Part shown: positions 6,996 through 8,255 of the stretch, piece after piece
How the letters are laid out: each line of letters starts with the position of its first letter
Position numbering within the stretch: the first letter of the stretch is position 1
Origin: Bacillota bacterium
Lineage (GTDB): Bacteria; Bacillota; Clostridia; Lachnospirales; Lachnospiraceae
Reading direction: 5' to 3'
DNA length: 8,255 nt
Assembly: GCA_023387655.1 (NCBI GenBank)
Contig: JAEWHR010000015.1
Location: forward strand, 1-8,255
The notes under the pieces: generated by a model
Databases searched by the model: none
Told to the model about the DNA's origin: nothing
Seen by the model: only the letters and a program-made list of their open reading frames with translations
Position numbers and translations under genes: made by a program

Positions 6996-8255
6996 ATGGA
7001 GAGATTAAAGTTAAATAAAGCAGGCTTTATTACCAATTATTTGGTTTCAGGACCGAAGGAGACGGATTTTCTAAATAATGAGACAGATGATAACCAGTTG
7101 CGTTATGAGCAGTATTTAAGAACCATTGTAGCAGATCAAAATGTGTCTTTGCCTGAAGGGGAGGTTCAATTCGGAAAAGACAGTAGTTTGGGAATGCCAT
7201 GGAGATACTATTATCATTATGGAAACTGGTTTGTAGATGAAAGCACATTTTACTCCACCTTACAAAAGGTGGAGCTAGATGCCGTTACACAAATTGATGT
7301 AGCTAAGGATTTGAAAGTAGAAGCTATTATTTGGTCATATGCTGCGGTAGATGTATGGTGTAATCAACAACATGTTTGTAATATGCATTCGCCTGTATAT
7401 AAACCAATACAAAAAGAAAAAACGATATTCAATTTAAAAAAGGGAAGTAATCAGATATACGTTAAGTTGCAAACTCTTGGAGTTCGTGATACCAGAACAC
7501 TATTTGGAATTCAGATTCTTGATCATCAAGATCAGATACAGATTTCTCTACCGGACGAAAAACATACCGATGATTTGATTCATGCGGAACAATGGTTAAA
7601 TTCCATTCAGATAAAGGATTCCATCATGACTTTTCATAACACAGCACCAGCGGGAACATGGCTTGCTTATGATAGTCAGAGCCCTGATTTTGCTCAGGTG
7701 AATACAAGAAAAGAATGGATAGAGATTAGTGGACAAGATAAGATTTCTCTTGATGAGAATAAACCTGGAGTGATTCTAGTACGTGTGACGATAGGAGATA
7801 CTGTATTAACAAGAAAAGTTGAGAATATTCTTGCTCAAAAACCGGTCTATGGAAGTGTTGGCTCTTATGAAGAAAATAGGATAGAGATATTAAAGCGAAT
7901 TGCAAAAGCAGAGAGCTTATCTAGAGGTGATAAGTTTGGATTTTCTATATCCAATATTCTTGCGAGAAAGTATCTTGGATTGGATACAAAAAAGGACAGG
8001 AACCTATTTTTGGAAACTCTCGATCAGATTGAAAGCCGATATGATTGCTCTGACTTTTTAGTGTGCGGTTTAGTGCGCTATCTAAAGAATTACGAGATGG
8101 ATGAAGAACTTTATAAGAGAGCAAAGGCTGTATTGTTAAACTGGAGATATTGGATGAATCAAAATGGTTCTGACGCTATGTGCTTCTGGAGTGAAAATCA
8201 TTCTTTGATGTTTTATGCCTGTGCTATGCAAGTCGGTGAGATGTTCCCACAAGAT
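6996..8255 (+). CDS. Probable cytoplasmic carbohydrate-active enzyme, family not identified (5' part only)
   Basis: An open frame of 420 codons runs off the right edge without a stop. The ATG follows the second permease by four bases, with AAGGA (6984-6988) seven bases upstream, so it belongs to the transport operon. There is no signal peptide, so it should act in the cytoplasm on imported sugar. Residues about 60-175 resemble the jelly-roll sugar-binding domain found in GH2-like hydrolases: WSYAAVDVWCNQQHV, then FNLKKGSNQIYVKLQTLGVRD. A second beta-rich part spans about 195-280. From about 290 the protein becomes helical, ending with WRYWMNQNG and CFWSENHSLMFYACAMQVGE, which look like part of an alpha/alpha toroid with aromatic and acidic residues (W398, E400, H402). 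I do not recognise the family; hydrolase or lyase activity is inferred from context and fold impressions only. Confidence 0.75.
   Translation, partial: MERLKLNKAGFITNYLVSGPKETDFLNNETDDNQLRYEQYLRTIVADQNVSLPEGEVQFGKDSSLGMPWRYYYHYGNWFVDESTFYSTLQKVELDAVTQIDVAKDLKVEAIIWSYAAVDVWCNQQHVCNMHSPVYKPIQKEKTIFNLKKGSNQIYVKLQTLGVRDTRTLFGIQILDHQDQIQISLPDEKHTDDLIHAEQWLNSIQIKDSIMTFHNTAPAGTWLAYDSQSPDFAQVNTRKEWIEISGQDKISLDENKPGVILVRVTIGDTVLTRKVENILAQKPVYGSVGSYEENRIEILKRIAKAESLSRGDKFGFSISNILARKYLGLDTKKDRNLFLETLDQIESRYDCSDFLVCGLVRYLKNYEMDEELYKRAKAVLLNWRYWMNQNGSDAMCFWSENHSLMFYACAMQVGEMFPQD

Overview
The window is AT-rich (roughly a third G+C by eye) and has strong Gram-positive ribosome binding sites (AAAGGAG, GGGAGG). 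It carries a YesM/YesN-type two-component system and a lipoprotein-dependent sugar importer. This points to a low-GC Firmicute, most likely a plant- or mucus-glycan-degrading clostridium of the Lachnospiraceae type. That assignment is inference; no marker gene is present. All genes are on the + strand.

Region 1 (1-3577) is the sensory module. A well-formed extended -10 promoter (48-76) precedes a response regulator with an N-terminal receiver and a C-terminal AraC-type DNA-binding domain (106-1722). It overlaps by 20 bases a membrane sensor histidine kinase with a large extracellular domain (1703-3529). A strong intrinsic terminator (3547-3577) closes the unit.

Region 2 (3578-8255) is the uptake and use module. 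A leader of about 130 bases contains an inverted/direct repeat (3613-3653) next to a good -10 hexamer (3666-3671) that lacks a recognisable -35, as expected of an activator-dependent promoter. Then come a solute-binding lipoprotein (3707-5113), a perfect 13-bp hairpin in the gap (5133-5163), two MalF/MalG-like permeases (5193-6113 and 6125-6991), and a cytoplasmic carbohydrate-active-enzyme-like protein. The last begins 4 bases after the second permease and runs off the right edge (6996-8255). No transport ATPase gene is present.

A working model, from family knowledge: an external carbohydrate, or the loaded binding protein, is sensed by the kinase. The phosphorylated regulator activates the 3.67 kb promoter. 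The lipoprotein and permeases, energised by an ATPase encoded elsewhere, import an oligosaccharide, and the last gene product may process it in the cytoplasm. The substrate cannot be read from this sequence.

The layout is of a known kind. The parts most worth a second look are the unrecognised last protein, the candidate operator, and the hairpin between the binding protein and the permeases. I found no RNA gene, CRISPR array, mobile element or broken gene. No stretch over 300 bases lacks a gene.
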